DNA from: Sciurus carolinensis
Taxonomy: Eukaryota > Chordata > Mammalia > Rodentia > Sciuridae
Length of the DNA: 64,000 bases
Reading direction: 5' to 3'
Assembly (NCBI RefSeq): GCF_902686445.1
Contig: NC_062217.1
Location: forward strand, 174,223,598 to 174,287,597
Each line of letters begins with the position of its first letter. Within the stretch, counting starts at the first letter, position 1. Below are positions 23,085 to 35,640 of the stretch, one piece after another. A model generated the notes under the pieces. The model made no database searches. It worked only from the letters and a program-made list of their open reading frames with translations, and was not told the origin of the DNA. The translations under genes were made by a program, and so were the position numbers.

Positions 23085-25175
23085 CACAACTCACCTTTTT
23101 AACATCAGTCACTTTTTGTGAGTGTATAAAGGCATTTGGTTGTGGTTTTTGTATGTTTTTTTTTTTCTGATAAATAACTTTGTTGGGAACTTTTATATGC
23201 TACTGGCTGCTCGTGAATTCTCTTTTATGATTGAGGTGTTCAAGTCTTTGCCCATTTAAAAAAAATCAGGAAGATTTTTATTATTGATTTGTAGGAATTC
23301 TTTATGTATTCTGGATAGGAGTTCATTTTTGGATATACATTTTGGGAATTTTCACGGACTTCATCGTGAGCTGCCCACAGGTGGTGATAAAAAGCGCTTT
23401 CTCTGTTTCTCTGTTTCATGTCTTCCACGGGCAGAAGTTCTTAGTGTGAATGAATCCGACTGGTCAATCCGCCTTTCTGTTAGCCTCTCACGTTGTGAAA
23501 CCTTGCCCAATCAACATGACGAGAAGCGCTCTCTGAGACTTCACGCTTTGCCTTTTGCTCTGAGATCATCTGTAAGTCTGGAGATGGTTCCTGGGTGTGA
23601 CTGGAAGCAGGCGTGGAAATCAGGACTTTCCTTTCCTGCGGCTTCACTTGCTTGGTCACCAGGTGCTCGGGGCTCACCCCTCCCACAGAGTGCGGGCCTT
23701 TGCTCAGGGGGCCTGCATCTGTCTGCATTTCCTGCTGTCCATTGCCTGACCACTGCCTGTCACCATAAATGCCACCTGCCTGGATGGCCGTAGCTTGGTA
23801 GCGGTCCCAGGTCTGTCCCTGGCCATTCTCTCAGCTGGCTTTTCCACAACCACTTGAGCACAGGCTTGTCACTCACACGCCAGGACCTGCTGGAATTCTG
23901 ATTGGGAATGCACCACTCTAGGGATCAGTTTGGACAAAATTGGCATTTTATAATCCCTGAATAATTATCCTTCACTTATGTCTTCTTGAATTCATGTCAG
24001 TAAAGTTTTATAGTTTTCATGTAGAGGTCTTGCACTTTAAAAGGTAAATTTATTCAAAGGTACTGACACGTTTTTGCTGTATTAAACAGTATTTAAATTT
24101 TTTCTAATTTTTGTTGATAGAAGGTTAAAAAAAATTAACTTTATTGACCATGTTTCCAATGAAACCTCTGAGTTCCCTTGAGAATTCCAAGAGTGTACTT
24201 GTGGATTATTTTGAATTACCAACCTGTGCAGCTATGCCACCTCTGAGCCATGTCGATCTTCTTTCTTTCTACTCTCTATGTATCTGTCTATTTTGTCTAC
24301 TGCTCTGGCGTGGTATTTCCAGCATAATCCCTAACAGACTTGATGACCGTGGTCTTCCCAAACCCACAGGAAGCACGCTTGCTGCTTTGCATCCAGCAGC
24401 TATTAGTGCCAGGCTTTTGAAAGCCAGACTGCCCATCGCGGAGGGGAAGACGCTTCCTGTCCCCAGTCTCCTGAGCATCCCCATCGTGATGTGGACTGAA
24501 GGTCGCCAAGAGCGTTCCTCCATCTCTGACTTTCCTCTGCTGAGGTGGTGAACTGTGCTGTGGGTACTTAGACGTTAACTCCACCCTGCATTCGAGGGGG
24601 GACCCCTTGGTGGTGACATAGCACCTTTTACAACCCCCAACTCACATCCATAATGCTTTTCTGAGGATTTTAGTGTGTACATGTATGAATGCTATTGGTC
24701 TATAATTTCCTGTTTTTTTTTTTTTTTTTGTACTGTCTGTTTTGGTATCAGGTTCATAAAATTAACTGGGACACTTTCCCCTTTTTTCTTCGAAAGCATG
24801 ATTTCAGATGGGTGTCGCCCTTTTGGAAGGTCTGCAGAAATTTGCCAGTGAGTCGGCGGGCCCGGCTCGCCTTCTCCCTGTCTTTTTCCCCCTCTCTCTC
24901 CTGTCCTCCCTTCCTGCTGTGCTGGCCTGGAACCCAGGAGTTTGTGGGTTCCAGCCCCAGCCCTAGAGTTTTCTGATTATTCGTCTAATTTTTAAAAACC
25001 AATACAGGGCTATTTAAATCTTCTGTTCTTTCCTCATGTCAGTGTTTTTAAAGATTTGTCCTAGAAAAAGCTCGTTCTTCTCACCTAAGTTTTCAAATTC
25101 CTCGGCATAGAGGTTTTCATGGTCTCCTCTTCTGTCTGCGATCTGCAGTGCCTAGTGACACCCTTCCATTGTGGT
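23085..25175 (-). mobile_element. Old L1 internal fragment (ORF2 region)
   Basis: Several blocks follow the complement of an L1 ORF2 in order: 'gtaggaattctttatgtatt' with 'ctggatagg' (around 23292), 'atgtcttcttgaattcatgt' and 'gttttatagttttcatgtag' (around 23980-24030), 'tattggtctataatttcctg' (24693), 'ggtatcaggttcataaaatt' (24743), and 'ggcatagaggttttcatggt' (25105). The stretches 23350-23880 and 24230-24660 match less clearly and may hold insertions or fast decay. All frames are broken. Confidence 0.65.
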
Positions 25176-25229
25176 CCCGCTGGCCCCCCCGCCTGTTTTG
25201 CTCCTCAGTGTCGTAGGGGAATGACTATT

Positions 25230-28200
25230 CCTCTCGTCATTGTTCTTTCACATTGTACATATTTGAGGAATGCAATGTGTTTTGATGTATATAGACATAA
25301 TTAAATGATTCCTCTCGGCAAGTGGATTGACATCTCTGTTTCCTCACTTGGTTCCTTTTTTTGTGGTTGAAGCTCCTGGAATCTGCTCCCAAGGCAGGTT
25401 CCTGCTATAATGCAATATTATCAAGCAGGGTCCTCGTGCCCAACTGTCCATCTTTAGACTCATCCTTCCTGCTGACTTGCAAGTTTGTTCCCTTTGGCCT
25501 CCTCTTCCTGCTCCGCTCCCCGACCCTGGTGATCCCTCTTCTGCTCTCTGGGTTTGGACTTTCACAGATTCTGCACACAGGTGGATCATGTCCCTTTCTG
25601 TCTGTCTCATTTAACTGGGAATAACATCCTCCAGGTTTATCCATGTCGCTGCAATTGTAGTCTCTTTCTTTTTGAAGGCTGGGTAATATTCTGTTCTCCC
25701 TGTCCATATTCTGTCTGTCTGCCATCTCCTCTAGCTCACACTTTCTCTATTCATTCACCTGATGATGGGTAGTTGGGTTGTTTTTGTATCTGGGCTGTTG
25801 TAGATAGTGCTTCTGTGAGCCTGGAGCTCAGCTATCTCAACAAGATGCTAATTCCATCCCCCTGGATACATTCCCAGAAGAGGGATCATTAGTAGCTTAA
25901 TTTCTAATTTTTTGAGGACCCCCATACTGTTATTGTTTTCCATAGTGAACACACCAGTTTACATTCCCACCAACGGTGTCTGGGTTCTCTTTCCTCCACA
26001 CCCTCTCTGACTTCTGTTCTCTCTCATATTTTTAAATTTATTCTAATTAGTTATATATGACAGTGGAATACACTTTGGTACATCAGACATGGATGGAGCA
26101 GAACTTCTCACTCTTCGGGTTGTACATGACGTAGAATCTCATTGGTCATATAGTCATATATTTACATAGGGTAATAATGTCCGTTTCACTCTACTATCCT
26201 TCCTACCTCTATGCCCCCTCCCCTCCCTTCACTCCCTTCTACCTAATCAAAAGTAACTCTATTTTTCCCTAGTCCCCACCCCATTATTGTGAATTAGCAC
26301 CCACATATCAGAGAAAACAATCAGCCTATTTTGGGGGGGGATTGGTTTATTTCATTTAGCATGGTATTCTCCAGCTCCATCTATTTACCAGCAAATGCCA
26401 TAATTTCATTCTTCTTTAAGGCTGAGTAATATCTTGGGTATATCTTGGGTGTGTGTGTGTGTGTATGTGTATAACATTTTCTTTATTCATTCATCTGCTG
26501 AAGGGCATCTAGGTTGGTTCCATAGTTTAGCTATTGTGAATTGAGCTGCTATGAACATTGATGTGGCTGTGTCACTGTAGTATGTTGATTTTAGTCCTTT
26601 GGGTATAAAGTGATGAGTGGGACAGCTGGGTCAAATGGTGGTTCCATTCCAAGTTTTCTGAGGAATCTCCACACTGCTTTCCAGAGTGGCTGCACCATTC
26701 TGTAGTCCCACAGCACTGTATAAGTGAACCTTGTCCCTGACGTCCTTGTCAACACTTATTGTTGTTTGTATTCTTGATCATTGCCATTCTGACTGGAGTG
26801 AGATGAAATCTTAGAGTAGTTTTGATTTACATTTCTCTAGTCGCTAGAGATGTTGAACATTTTTTCGCATATTTGTTGATCGATTGTATTTCTTCTGTGA
26901 AGTGTCCGTTCAGTTTCTTAGCCCATTTATTGTATGGTTATTTGTTTTTTTGGTGTTAAGTTTTTTGAGTTCTTTATATATCCTGGAGATTAGTGCTCTG
27001 AGGTGTGGGTGGTGAAGATTTTCTCCCACTCTGTAGGCTGTCTCTTCAAATTGTTGATGGATTCCTTTGTTAAGAAGAAGCTTTTTAGTTTGAATTCATC
27101 CATTTATTGATTCTTGATTTACTTCTTGCGCTTTAGGAGTCTTGTTAAGGAAGTCAGGTCCTAGGCTGAAGATTTGGGCCTACTTTTTCTTCTATTGGGT
27201 GCAGGGTCTCTGTTCTAGTGCCTAAGTCTTTGATCCACTTTGAGTTGAATTTCATGCTGGGTTGAGAGATCGGGGTTTAATTTCATTTTGCTACATGACT
27301 TTCCAGTTTTCCCAGCACCATGTGTCGAATAAGCTATTTTTTCTCCAGTAGATGTTTTTGGTGCCTTTGCCTATCCAGTGTGAGACAACTGTATGTGGGT
27401 GGGTTTGTCTCTGTGTCATCTGTTCTGTACCATTGGTCTACATGATAGCAGTCATCTTAATGGGTCCCAGGTGACTTCCTGTGGCTTTGACTTGCATCTC
27501 CTGGATGGTTACTGGTGCTGAGCACCTTTTCCTACACCTGCTGGTGTGTCTTCTTCGGAAGATGCCTGTTTGGTCCCTGTGACCATTTTTCATGGCTCCC
27601 TTCCTGTTCTGCAGGAAGGGTTGTGTGAGTGCCTTACAAGCTTTGGACGTACGCTTACCAGGTACATGGCTCCTGAACATCCTCCTCCCTGGGGCTCCTC
27701 CCACCAGTGTCCCTTGCTGGGCAGGTGCTTTGCGTTTCATGTCATCCTAGTGATTGTTGCTTGTGTTGCCTGAACTTCGGACTGAGATCAAAACACTTTT
27801 GTGAAGACCCATGTCAAGGGATGGTCTCCGTCTTCCCCCAGGACTCTGTGATTCCAGGCCTTGCATCTGGATCTTCTCCCCACTTGTGCTGACCCCTGTG
27901 TATGGTGTGAGGTAAGGGTGCCACTCCTCCTCCTGCCCGTGGACCTCCAGCTGCCCCAGCGTGGCATGCTGTGCTCGGTGCCCTTATGGGAAATCTGTTG
28001 ACAGCCACTGTGGGCTACCTCTGGGTCCTCTGCTCCGTTGTCTGTGTGTCTGATTTTTTCCAGGTTTACGCCATTTTGACTACCCTGATTTTCTAATTTA
28101 ATTTGAAATTAGAAAGTATGGTGCCTCCACTTTTTTCTTTCCAGAGTTGTTTTGGTATTCAGGGTCTTTTGTGGCACCCTGGAAAGTTTAGAATTGTTTT

Positions 28201-28330
28201 TTCTACTTCTATGAAAAATGCCTTTGGAGTTTTGGGAGATTGAATCCATATATTGCTCTGGGCAGTGTGGATATTTTAATAGTATTAATGCTCCAGTCTG
28301 CATCCTTTTGAAGGTTGTCTGGTTGTTTTG
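25230..28330 (-). mobile_element. Old L1 (L1M-type) 3' half, interrupted by a younger L1
   Basis: The 3' UTR and 3' ORF2 parts (25230-26030) match old L1M blocks such as 'gcaatgtgttttgatgtata', 'taacatcctccaggtttatc' (25621), 'tttgaaggctgggtaatatt', 'ctggatacattcccagaaga' and 'ccatactgttattgttttcc'. The same element resumes at 27442 with the complement of the preceding ORF2 segment ('gtcatcttaatgggtcccag', 'ctttgacttgcatctcctgg'). The gap is exactly filled by the L1 at 26031-27441. A residual peptide ending GSHLGPIKMTAIM on the minus strand (27438-27740) is a decayed copy of the conserved ORF2 C-terminal region. The far end past 28100 is a more diverged RT-region segment, so that boundary is uncertain. 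Confidence 0.8.
26031..27441 (-). mobile_element. 5'-truncated L1, nested in an older L1
   Basis: About 1.4 kb closely parallels the 3' part of the full-length L1 at 2168-8395: 'gaagggcatctaggttggtt' occurs at both 2607 and 26500, and 'tcaaatggtggttccattcc' corresponds to the same place near 2739. It differs at many positions, has frame breaks and has its own 3' UTR, so it is a separate and older subfamily. The 3' UTR again carries a C-rich plus-strand tract (26210-26232). It ends 5' inside ORF2 near the position equal to about 3565 in the full L1. A short TG microsatellite with a 'tatcttgggt' duplication lies at 26432-26475. Confidence 0.9.
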
Positions 28331-29600
28331 TCGGTCTGATTACAGGACTTTCCTCTCTATCTTTGGTTTGGGAGCTGGACAATGGTGTTTTGAGTGCACT
28401 TTTGCTTGTAGGTGTCTTTCTGTTCTTGTTTCGGTGGAGCTGTGAACCTGTGGATTAGTGGTTTTCTCCAGTTCTGTATGATCTCAGCTGTTTTCAAGTA
28501 GTGGTGCCGCCCAGTCATTTCTTTGCGACTTCAGTTCCATGCATGTCAAGTCTTTTGACATGTAATAGTATGCCACGTTCCCATGATTGGCTCTCTTTGC
28601 TTTACTGTGTCTCCCTCTGTGTTTTAATGTGGGCCTTTGAGTTGATATTTCTGTGAGGTCACCTGCTGTGTCCTTCTGTGGACAGTCTGTCTTTGATACA
28701 CCCACTGCCTTTTGATTTTAGGTGCTTAATTTTCAGTTCTGGGCTTCCTCTTGCCGGGGGCAGGGCTGTCAGCAGCTGTGCTGGGGTCTGGAGTGTAGAC
28801 CAAACCAGGTCTCAGACTGCCCCAAACGTGCTGTGCCCTGCAGGAGAAGGCTCTGGTGGCTGTCAGCTCTCGAGAACTCTCCTCCCTGGAGGAGACATTT
28901 TTGCAGCCACAGCTCCCTCGTGATTTCCAATCTGGCTTTCTGTAGTTCATCAGTTTTTATTGTGGTTGCTGCCTCAGGCCATTTGGCTGGCTGCGATGTC
29001 ACATCCTACGCGGACCCGAAGTCCTGCGTCTTGCTTTGTAAGCTGTTTTTTCCTACTTCTATATTATGAAATATTTCCCCCTTAGCAAACTGATGCCCTT
29101 AAGCCACTTCTGTAACTTTATTCTTAGAGCTGTGCAGTTTCAACCTATCCTCTGCTGTTGGATAGTTAGCATGCCCTACTCGGTTCCAGCCCATCCTCGA
29201 CCTTGCAGTGACCCTTAGAGCTGGAGGAGAAAGGGACTGCCTAGAGCTGCTTCCCGGCATCTCTGCTGCTTGGAGAAGCCACCGCTCCATCCTTGTGCTG
29301 TTGCACAGAGGAGACGCGGGTCTCCGCCTGCCCCGTACCGAGTTTGCTTCTCTGGGAGAACGTGGAGCTGCGCTGGGATGGTGGCTGTTCCTCCGCAGGA
29401 AGGCGTGGCGCGCACCTGGCGCTGGCGGCCCTCTGTTCTCCACAGGAGCAGCAGGAGCTTCTTTGTTTTCTGTTGGTTGCTGGCTGCTTTCACTGACCAC
29501 CAAGACCATCCGACTCATGGATTATCCTGTCCCTCCTGCCCGCCTCTTACCCCAGCTGCCGCTGAGAGCCTGGGGTGGGGGGGCTGCGAGAGGAGCATGA
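28331..29600. other. T-rich to GC-rich transition, no gene recognised
   Basis: 28331-28740 is T-rich and may be further decayed L1, but I cannot anchor it. An 8-bp hairpin word pair 'catgtcaa'/'ttgacatg' sits at 28542-28562. From 28740 on the DNA is GC-rich with chance open frames on both strands (29099-29600). Confidence 0.35.
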
Positions 29601-29668
29601 GGGGCGTGGCTGCGAGAGGGGCGTGGCTGCGAGAGGGGCGTGGCTGCGAGAGGGGCGTGGCTGCTAGA
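29601..29668 (+). repeat. 17-bp minisatellite, four units, KLF-like motif in each
   Basis: The unit GGGGCGTGGCTGCGAGA repeats four times, the last with one change (gct for gcg). A degenerate half copy precedes it (about 29578-29600). Every unit contains GGGCGTGGC, which fits the GC/GT-box consensus bound by KLF-type zinc fingers. The array is near-perfect, so it is recently expanded or still being homogenised. Read as protein it gives only an Arg/Gly/Ala-rich repeat (minor part of a chance frame). Confidence 0.85.
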
Positions 29669-30729
29669 GGAGTGTGAGGGGCAGGAGTCCGAGCAGGTGT
29701 GCTCAGGCCCTGGTGGTGGCCAGCTCCCCTGGAGGCGGGCTCCTGACCAGCACGTGCTCAGTATCCATCTGCTGCGGGGGTGTGAGGACCTTCAGTAGCG
29801 CCTGCACTTGGGAGGTCATTGTTATCTTCGCACCTCTGTCCCCTCCTGTGGAACCATCTCTGGGAGGGGCCAGCGTCTATTTTGAGCTGATCCCGAGTGT
29901 CCCTCTGGTGCTGCTGTCCTTATCTGTGTCGGAGTGACCCCTGGCTTGGGGGCGACTCCCTCTCCTGTGAGACCTGAAGGACCGGCCGTCCTTCCCGCTC
30001 TGCCTCTTGCCCTGGAGCAGGTTCAGACTGCGGTCCTCTCCGTAGTGCCAGGCTGGGCTGTGGAGGGCCAACGCGAGGAACACGGGCCTGTGGGGAGGGC
30101 TGTGTCCTGAGGTGGCCTGGGTGTGCTCTCGTCTTCCCTTCCGGGCGTCTGCGGTGTTGCTCCTTCATAGCCAGCGTCTTAACAGGAGCCCCTCGCAGCA
30201 CTCACTGCCCTCGGTGCTCCAGGCCGAGGAGGCGCACACCTGAGCAGACACGCGGTGCTCGTCTGTCCCAGCACCAGGAGGCTCAGGGCTCAACGTCCAG
30301 TTCAAGGTCATCCCTGTTGACACCCCTCGCTCCCTGCCTCCCCTCCTCCGCTTCTGATTCTCCTGGTGAATTTCGGCTGAATCCGTGCCTCCCTCACATC
30401 TCTTACTGCAGCAGGTGGTGGTGTGAATAATAGGGTCATCATAATCCATGACTAACCGCAGCGGGCATCAAACAGCACCATTCGATTCTCCAGCCAGCTT
30501 CCCCTCCTACTCACAGCGATGGCTTTTTCAAATCTGTTTCATCCTCTCCAAATCTGATGTCTCCAACTTCTACACTCACTCCGGCTAAACTGTCACCCCT
30601 GCTTGATGCAGAAAATAAGCTGCCACGTGAACCCCTTCTCCCCCAAACCTGTCTGCCACCCTGTCCTCTGTCTCCTTCCTGTTGAAGGCAGGAGGTTCCA
30701 GGCCAGGCCTTGGTCCCCTCCCCTCTCCC

Positions 30730-30743
30730 GAGCCCTCTAGTGG
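30730..30743 (-). promoter_or_regulatory. CTCF-like core, 13 of 14 consensus positions
   Basis: Read on the minus strand the sequence is CCACTAGAGGGCTC, against the CTCF core CCASYAGRKGGCRS. Only the thirteenth position differs. By my own count, about one 13/14 match is expected by chance in a window this size, so the site is only suggestive. Confidence 0.35.
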
Positions 30744-33700
30744 TCTGCACTGCTTCTCAGTGGCGCCCTGAAATGGAAGCCGCTCCCTCCCCACCCCTGG
30801 TACCTCCTTTCACTGCCCAATGCCTGCCTTTCCCTCACCTTCTCCTCGGGAGCCACTCCTCAGCAGCGGGCCCAGAGAACGTCACTTCCATGTAGGCCGA
30901 GCAGCCGGTGGCCAGGCAGGACTCCGTGAGTCATGGGCTCACATTCTGCAGGCTGGCGCGAGCTGACAGCCTCGGCCAGCAACCTGTGCCAGCTTTGGCT
31001 CCTTCACGGTGGGCGGGGGCTTTGCGGCACCAACTCTACCCCAGGGCTGCTGTGACCAGGCACCGGGCACAGGGCAGCTTCTTGTCTGGCATGGGGATGG
31101 CTTCTGTCCTCATTGGTGAGGGTTGCTGTCCTTGGCCCCAGCAGTGTGACCTCCCGAGCACTCTCTCTGAGCCCTTCTGGCCTTGGCAGGAAGGTGGCCC
31201 TCCTTCCCGGTGTGGTCCCCACGCTCCTGCCCACCCTGGCAGCTCCAGGAGTGGTGTGTGCTGTGATCACAGCCCCTGTTGACCTGCTGCCTGCCCTGCA
31301 GGCCACCGGAGCTCCCTGGATGTGTGGGGGCAGAGGGCTGCTGTGACCCCAGTCTCCAGCCTCTCTACCTGTGGGAGGTTGACCAGCATGACCACAGTGG
31401 TGACCTGTGGCTTTTCCAGCCTCTCGGAACTTGCTGATCTGCTCTGATTTTATTCAGATATTCATGTATTCCTACAGTGACACTTTTGAGCAAATCGTGT
31501 TCTCAAGGTCTGGGGGCCTCAGGGCCAGGCATGGGGCCCTCTGTCTTTTAGGGGAGCCGCTCCTCTCCAGGCCCTCCGGGTGCTTCCGCAGGCTCTCTGG
31601 CGTGGGATCTCTGTTGCTTCCTTCATCTCCAGGGCTGGAGAGGGTCTGAATGCCCACGGGGGCTGCTGCTCCCCACGGGAGGCCTTCGCACAGCTGGAGG
31701 TGTGCAGTGTCCCCACAGCTCAGGCCCAGCACCTGGTGGCCAGTGCTGCCGCTCACTCTGAAGAGGAACAGACCTTCTCGGCTGTTTGGATCAGAGAGGG
31801 AATGCTCAGATCCAGCGGCGCCGGGCCCCTCCTGCTGACAGAGGAGGCTGCTCAGCCCCCGGGACCCTGCTGCGGAAAGAGGTGTGCGCCCCTCAGCTGC
31901 CAGGCGCTCTGCTCCTTCCCCCCTCGGGAGCCAGCCCCTGTGGGTACCAGCAGTCACGGGCCGAGTCCCTGCTGCTGGCCGGTGGTGGGCTGCGTGTGCT
32001 CTTGAGGTGCAGCTGGGTCCTGTCCTGAAGTCCACGTGAAGGGCCTTGCAGGTGTGAAAGGCGGGTCCTCTGCCTTAGGGTTGTTGCCATTCTCCTGGAC
32101 CCCTTGGCACATCCTACCAGCCAGGGGTGGTACTGCCGCCCTGAGCTGGCCTGGCAGAGGCCTGTGAGCTTGAGCAGCCCTGGGCAGCAGGTTCTTTGAA
32201 TGCCCTCCATAGCGGATTTGCTGGGGCTGCAGCGCCTGGGCAGCAAGCGAGGGGCTCACTGCACCGGAGGTGCTGGGGTGCTCTGTCTGACCAGGGTCCT
32301 CAGCTGTAGGAGGGGCAGGCAGCAGGGTGCTCCTCCACTGCCACCCCCCCGGTCACTTCCATACCCTCTTCGCTGCTCTTTTCCAGGCCCTGTTTTGATG
32401 GGCTGCTTCTTGGTGACCTCAGAGCTGAGACAGTGCTGTGTGACCTGGACTGATGGTCACTCTCTGAGGTGGTGGTCTGCTTCCCCAGCTCGCGGGGCCT
32501 CGTTCTTCTGAGTGTTACATCCAGGGTGTGCTTGGTAACCTGCGAGTTGGGAGGTGAGACAAGCCGTGGTCAGCGGACACCGGCCATGGCAGGTGCCGCT
32601 GTCACTCCCAGGCCATCTCTGGCTTTGGTGTTCCAGGAGCACTCGCGCCTGCCCGTGTCTGGCTGTGTCCCACCCTGAGTGCACTGGATACTCTTCCATC
32701 TTGGCTCCTGGGACTTTCTCAGCACCGTGGGAGCCAGCAAGTATAGCCCAGAATTGTGGGAGGTCCCAGTGGGGGGCAGAGATGGTAGGTGAATGCTGGG
32801 GCCACCTGTCCTCCAGGTGGGCAATTCAGGAGGTTCTGGGGGACTCTCCCTCTGCCCTATGGAGGGTCCTTGAGCATAACCCTTCTGGTTGGTCCTTTCC
32901 ACCCTTCCCCTGCATCCTGGGCTCCACTCCCAAGGACCTGTCTCCATCCTTTCTTTGGAGGACTCCAGAGTGAGACACTGACTCATGAGAATGCCCCAAA
33001 CAGGAGTGGGCTCCTACAGTGACCTTGGGGATGGGGGCACTCTGGGGGCTTTTCCAGAGGGCATGGGTGCTCCAGGTTCCAAAGGAGTTGGGGGTGGTGT
33101 AGCAGTGGGGAGTCCTCACTGGGAGGCCAGGCTCCTGTCTGAGATGACCAACCTCCTGGCCCCTCCTTGCTGATCCTCCTGGGGCAGAGATACCTGCAGT
33201 TTCTACCTCTTTCTGGATAGAGACACATGGCAGGGTTCCTGTGACTGGGGACCCCAGACACACCTTGGCTTTGCCTGCCAAGGGCTTGCTAGACAGCACC
33301 CTGCTTGGGGACAGACAGATTTCCCCTCTCAACCTTCTGAGATCCCACTGCACAGACCCTGCATGAGAAAGAGACGTGTGTTCCCAGGACTTATGTCAAA
33401 GAAGGGTCCAGCAGAGGCGGCAGCTCTTGGGAAGTCGCTTTTGTGGCACCTTGGACTGTGGCCCCCTGCGCCTGCCCAGCCCAGGTTCTGAGGTGGGCTG
33501 CACCCTCTGAAATCAGCTGTGGCTTCTGAAGCACCCTGGGTTCCTGATGCTTTTGGTTTTCCCTCCTGCAGGAAGCTGAGAGCTCCTCCTGAGAAGCGGA
33601 ATCACGGAACACCACGAGCTTTAGCGCCATCCTTAATATTCACATCTCGGCGGGGTTCCTGAGCACCAGGCAGATATGTTTTGTGCACTGGCAAGAGAAC

Positions 33701-34769
33701 AAAGCTACATTAAACTCCACGATGTTTGCTAAAACACCATAGGGTTTGTTTTGTTGTTGTTGCCTTAAAAGGCTCACAGCACCCCAAGTACTGGGCCCTG
33801 ATGTGGTAAAGAAAGGACAGAAGCAGTTCCTGCTGCGTGGAGGAGCCCAGTCACGCCTCTCTGCCAGGGTGGTGTCCCCTCTTGAGCTCCGGGGTTGGGG
33901 CTGTCCATTCGGGAAGAATCATCTCACTGATGGCCCGTGATTTCAGCTGAGGGTGTGTCGGAGGCCCTGGACCCTCTTCCTGGGAGATACACATACTGTA
34001 CACCTTTGGGGGACTGCAGGGGACCACACCCTGAAACCCACCTATTTGCTCCAGCTGAAGAAAAATGTCCTGATCTCTGTGAGGGATGCCTACTGGGTGA
34101 ACTGTCCTGGGAAAAGCAGGGGTAGAATCCAGGCCACGCGAAAGCCCGCAGGTCACCGAGGTCGAAGTAGAGCACAGGCTCCATTTAAAATACGGGTGGA
34201 TGGGAGGGGGCGGGCTGTTCCCTGAGCTCTGGGAGGTGTAGGGGCAAGGGAGGGCCAGCCTGTGCTCTCTGCCAAACCGCGTTTTACAGTTCTCTGTGCA
34301 GATAATGTCAGGGCTAGTCCAGAGCATCCAGAGAAATTAACAGAAACTAACAAGGGAAAGTGAAAGTAAGGTAATGCCAGGTGTCCTCCGGGTTTGAGAG
34401 CCAGACTGAGGTGTCCCTGGGATGTGGCGAGGCTCGAGCTCAGTGACTGCAGGGTGGGGGATGTCGCTGGGATGGCCGTGGGCCACCAGGGACAGCCGAG
34501 GCCTCCAGAGGGCCGGAGGACCCCAGGGGCAGACCCAGGCCAGCAGCATGCCTGGGTGCCCTGGGGGGCGGGCGCCAGCATTGCCCCCTGAGACGACAGC
34601 ATTCGGGTGGAGGGAGCTTTCCAGCAGATCCTGTCAGAAACCGCAGAACCACCAAGACCTTGGAAACGGAGACTGACAGAGGCTGTCGCTGTGGAAGACA
34701 CCCCAGGCTCCCGGACTGCCTCAGCTTTCCTGGAAAAGCAAGGTGCCATGGCTGGGGACAGAGACGCAT

Positions 34770-35110
34770 GGTGCCAGTCAATCTCTGCTTTATAAAGGAG
34801 CTTCCTGTGGCGGCTCGGAGATTTGTACGAGCCAATTAACTTGGTGTTCCTTTTAATGGCGAACACAGAACCTCACAAATGATTTTCTCTTTGGAGAAAT
34901 TCCCTCAGAAGGGAAAATTTAAAACATTCCATGAGACCATGCAACCTTTTGATTTTGTTTTCTTTTGGAAGAGGATTGATTTTCTTTTTTTTCCATTTTG
35001 AAACTTGGTTTATAAAGAAAGATGAGCATGCAGCTCATCCATGCAGGCTTTTGAATGCCGTCTGATTATGTGAGCGGTTAGAATTGTGTGCTTTGTTATT
35101 CCTGAGGTAA
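34770..35110. promoter_or_regulatory. Candidate conserved noncoding element
   Basis: A repeat-free AT-rich island follows GC-rich DNA. It includes 'gagccaattaacttggtgtt' (TAAT-type core, 34829-34848), 'ccttttaatggcgaacacag', and 'gattatgtgagcggttagaa' near 35063. No long open frame crosses it. Composition and motif content are the only evidence. Confidence 0.3.
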
Positions 35111-35419
35111 TACATAGTCCCCTGAGCATGGAGTGGACATGGTGGGAAGACAGACTGGCGAGGATATCAACCCACTCGCACATTTCCAGAGCAGCGCTGT
35201 TTACAGAAGCCACTGGGGTGCTGGAGCCACATGGCACAGTGGGGCTGTGCTGGCCGGGACAGTGAGGGGAGGAGTGGCCCCTGGCTCCTGCCTCACCTTT
35301 GACTGGTCCACGTGGAGAACGTGGCCTGCAGCTTCCACAGTGTCTGTGGCTCCTGAGTGAACAAGAAGGCTGCCCAACTCTTGTTAGTTTCCTAAATAAA
35401 AAAAAGTCAAGGACCCTCA

Positions 35420-35640
35420 CACGTGCCAGCTGAAAACATTTAAAACTGCAGAAGCAGCCTCCAAAGGGAGACGGATTTCAGCCGGGAGGTTGGTATGCAC
35501 AAAGGTCAAGACTGAAATGGTTAGTACAAAAGTAGATTTGGGTGCCTTTTATGAACTGGTCTTCCAGACCCCAGTATTGTGCAGTTCATGTGGCCCTACA
35601 GAGATTATCTTGAATGTTTTCCCTGAAGTTTAAAAGCCAC
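35420..35640. promoter_or_regulatory. Weak candidate conserved noncoding element
   Basis: A moderately AT-rich, repeat-free stretch with 'gcacaaaggtcaagactgaa' (nuclear-receptor half-site AAGGTCA at about 35499-35506) and 'aaatggttagtacaaaagta'. Supported by composition and one motif only. Confidence 0.2.

Noticed and set aside
27438..27740. 100-codon minus frame
   Set aside because: Its C-terminal part is the decayed ORF2 end of an old L1, so it is a repeat, not a gene.
28091..28114. 9-bp inverted repeat ttctaattt/aaattagaa
   Set aside because: Short and AT-rich, expected by chance in L1-derived sequence.
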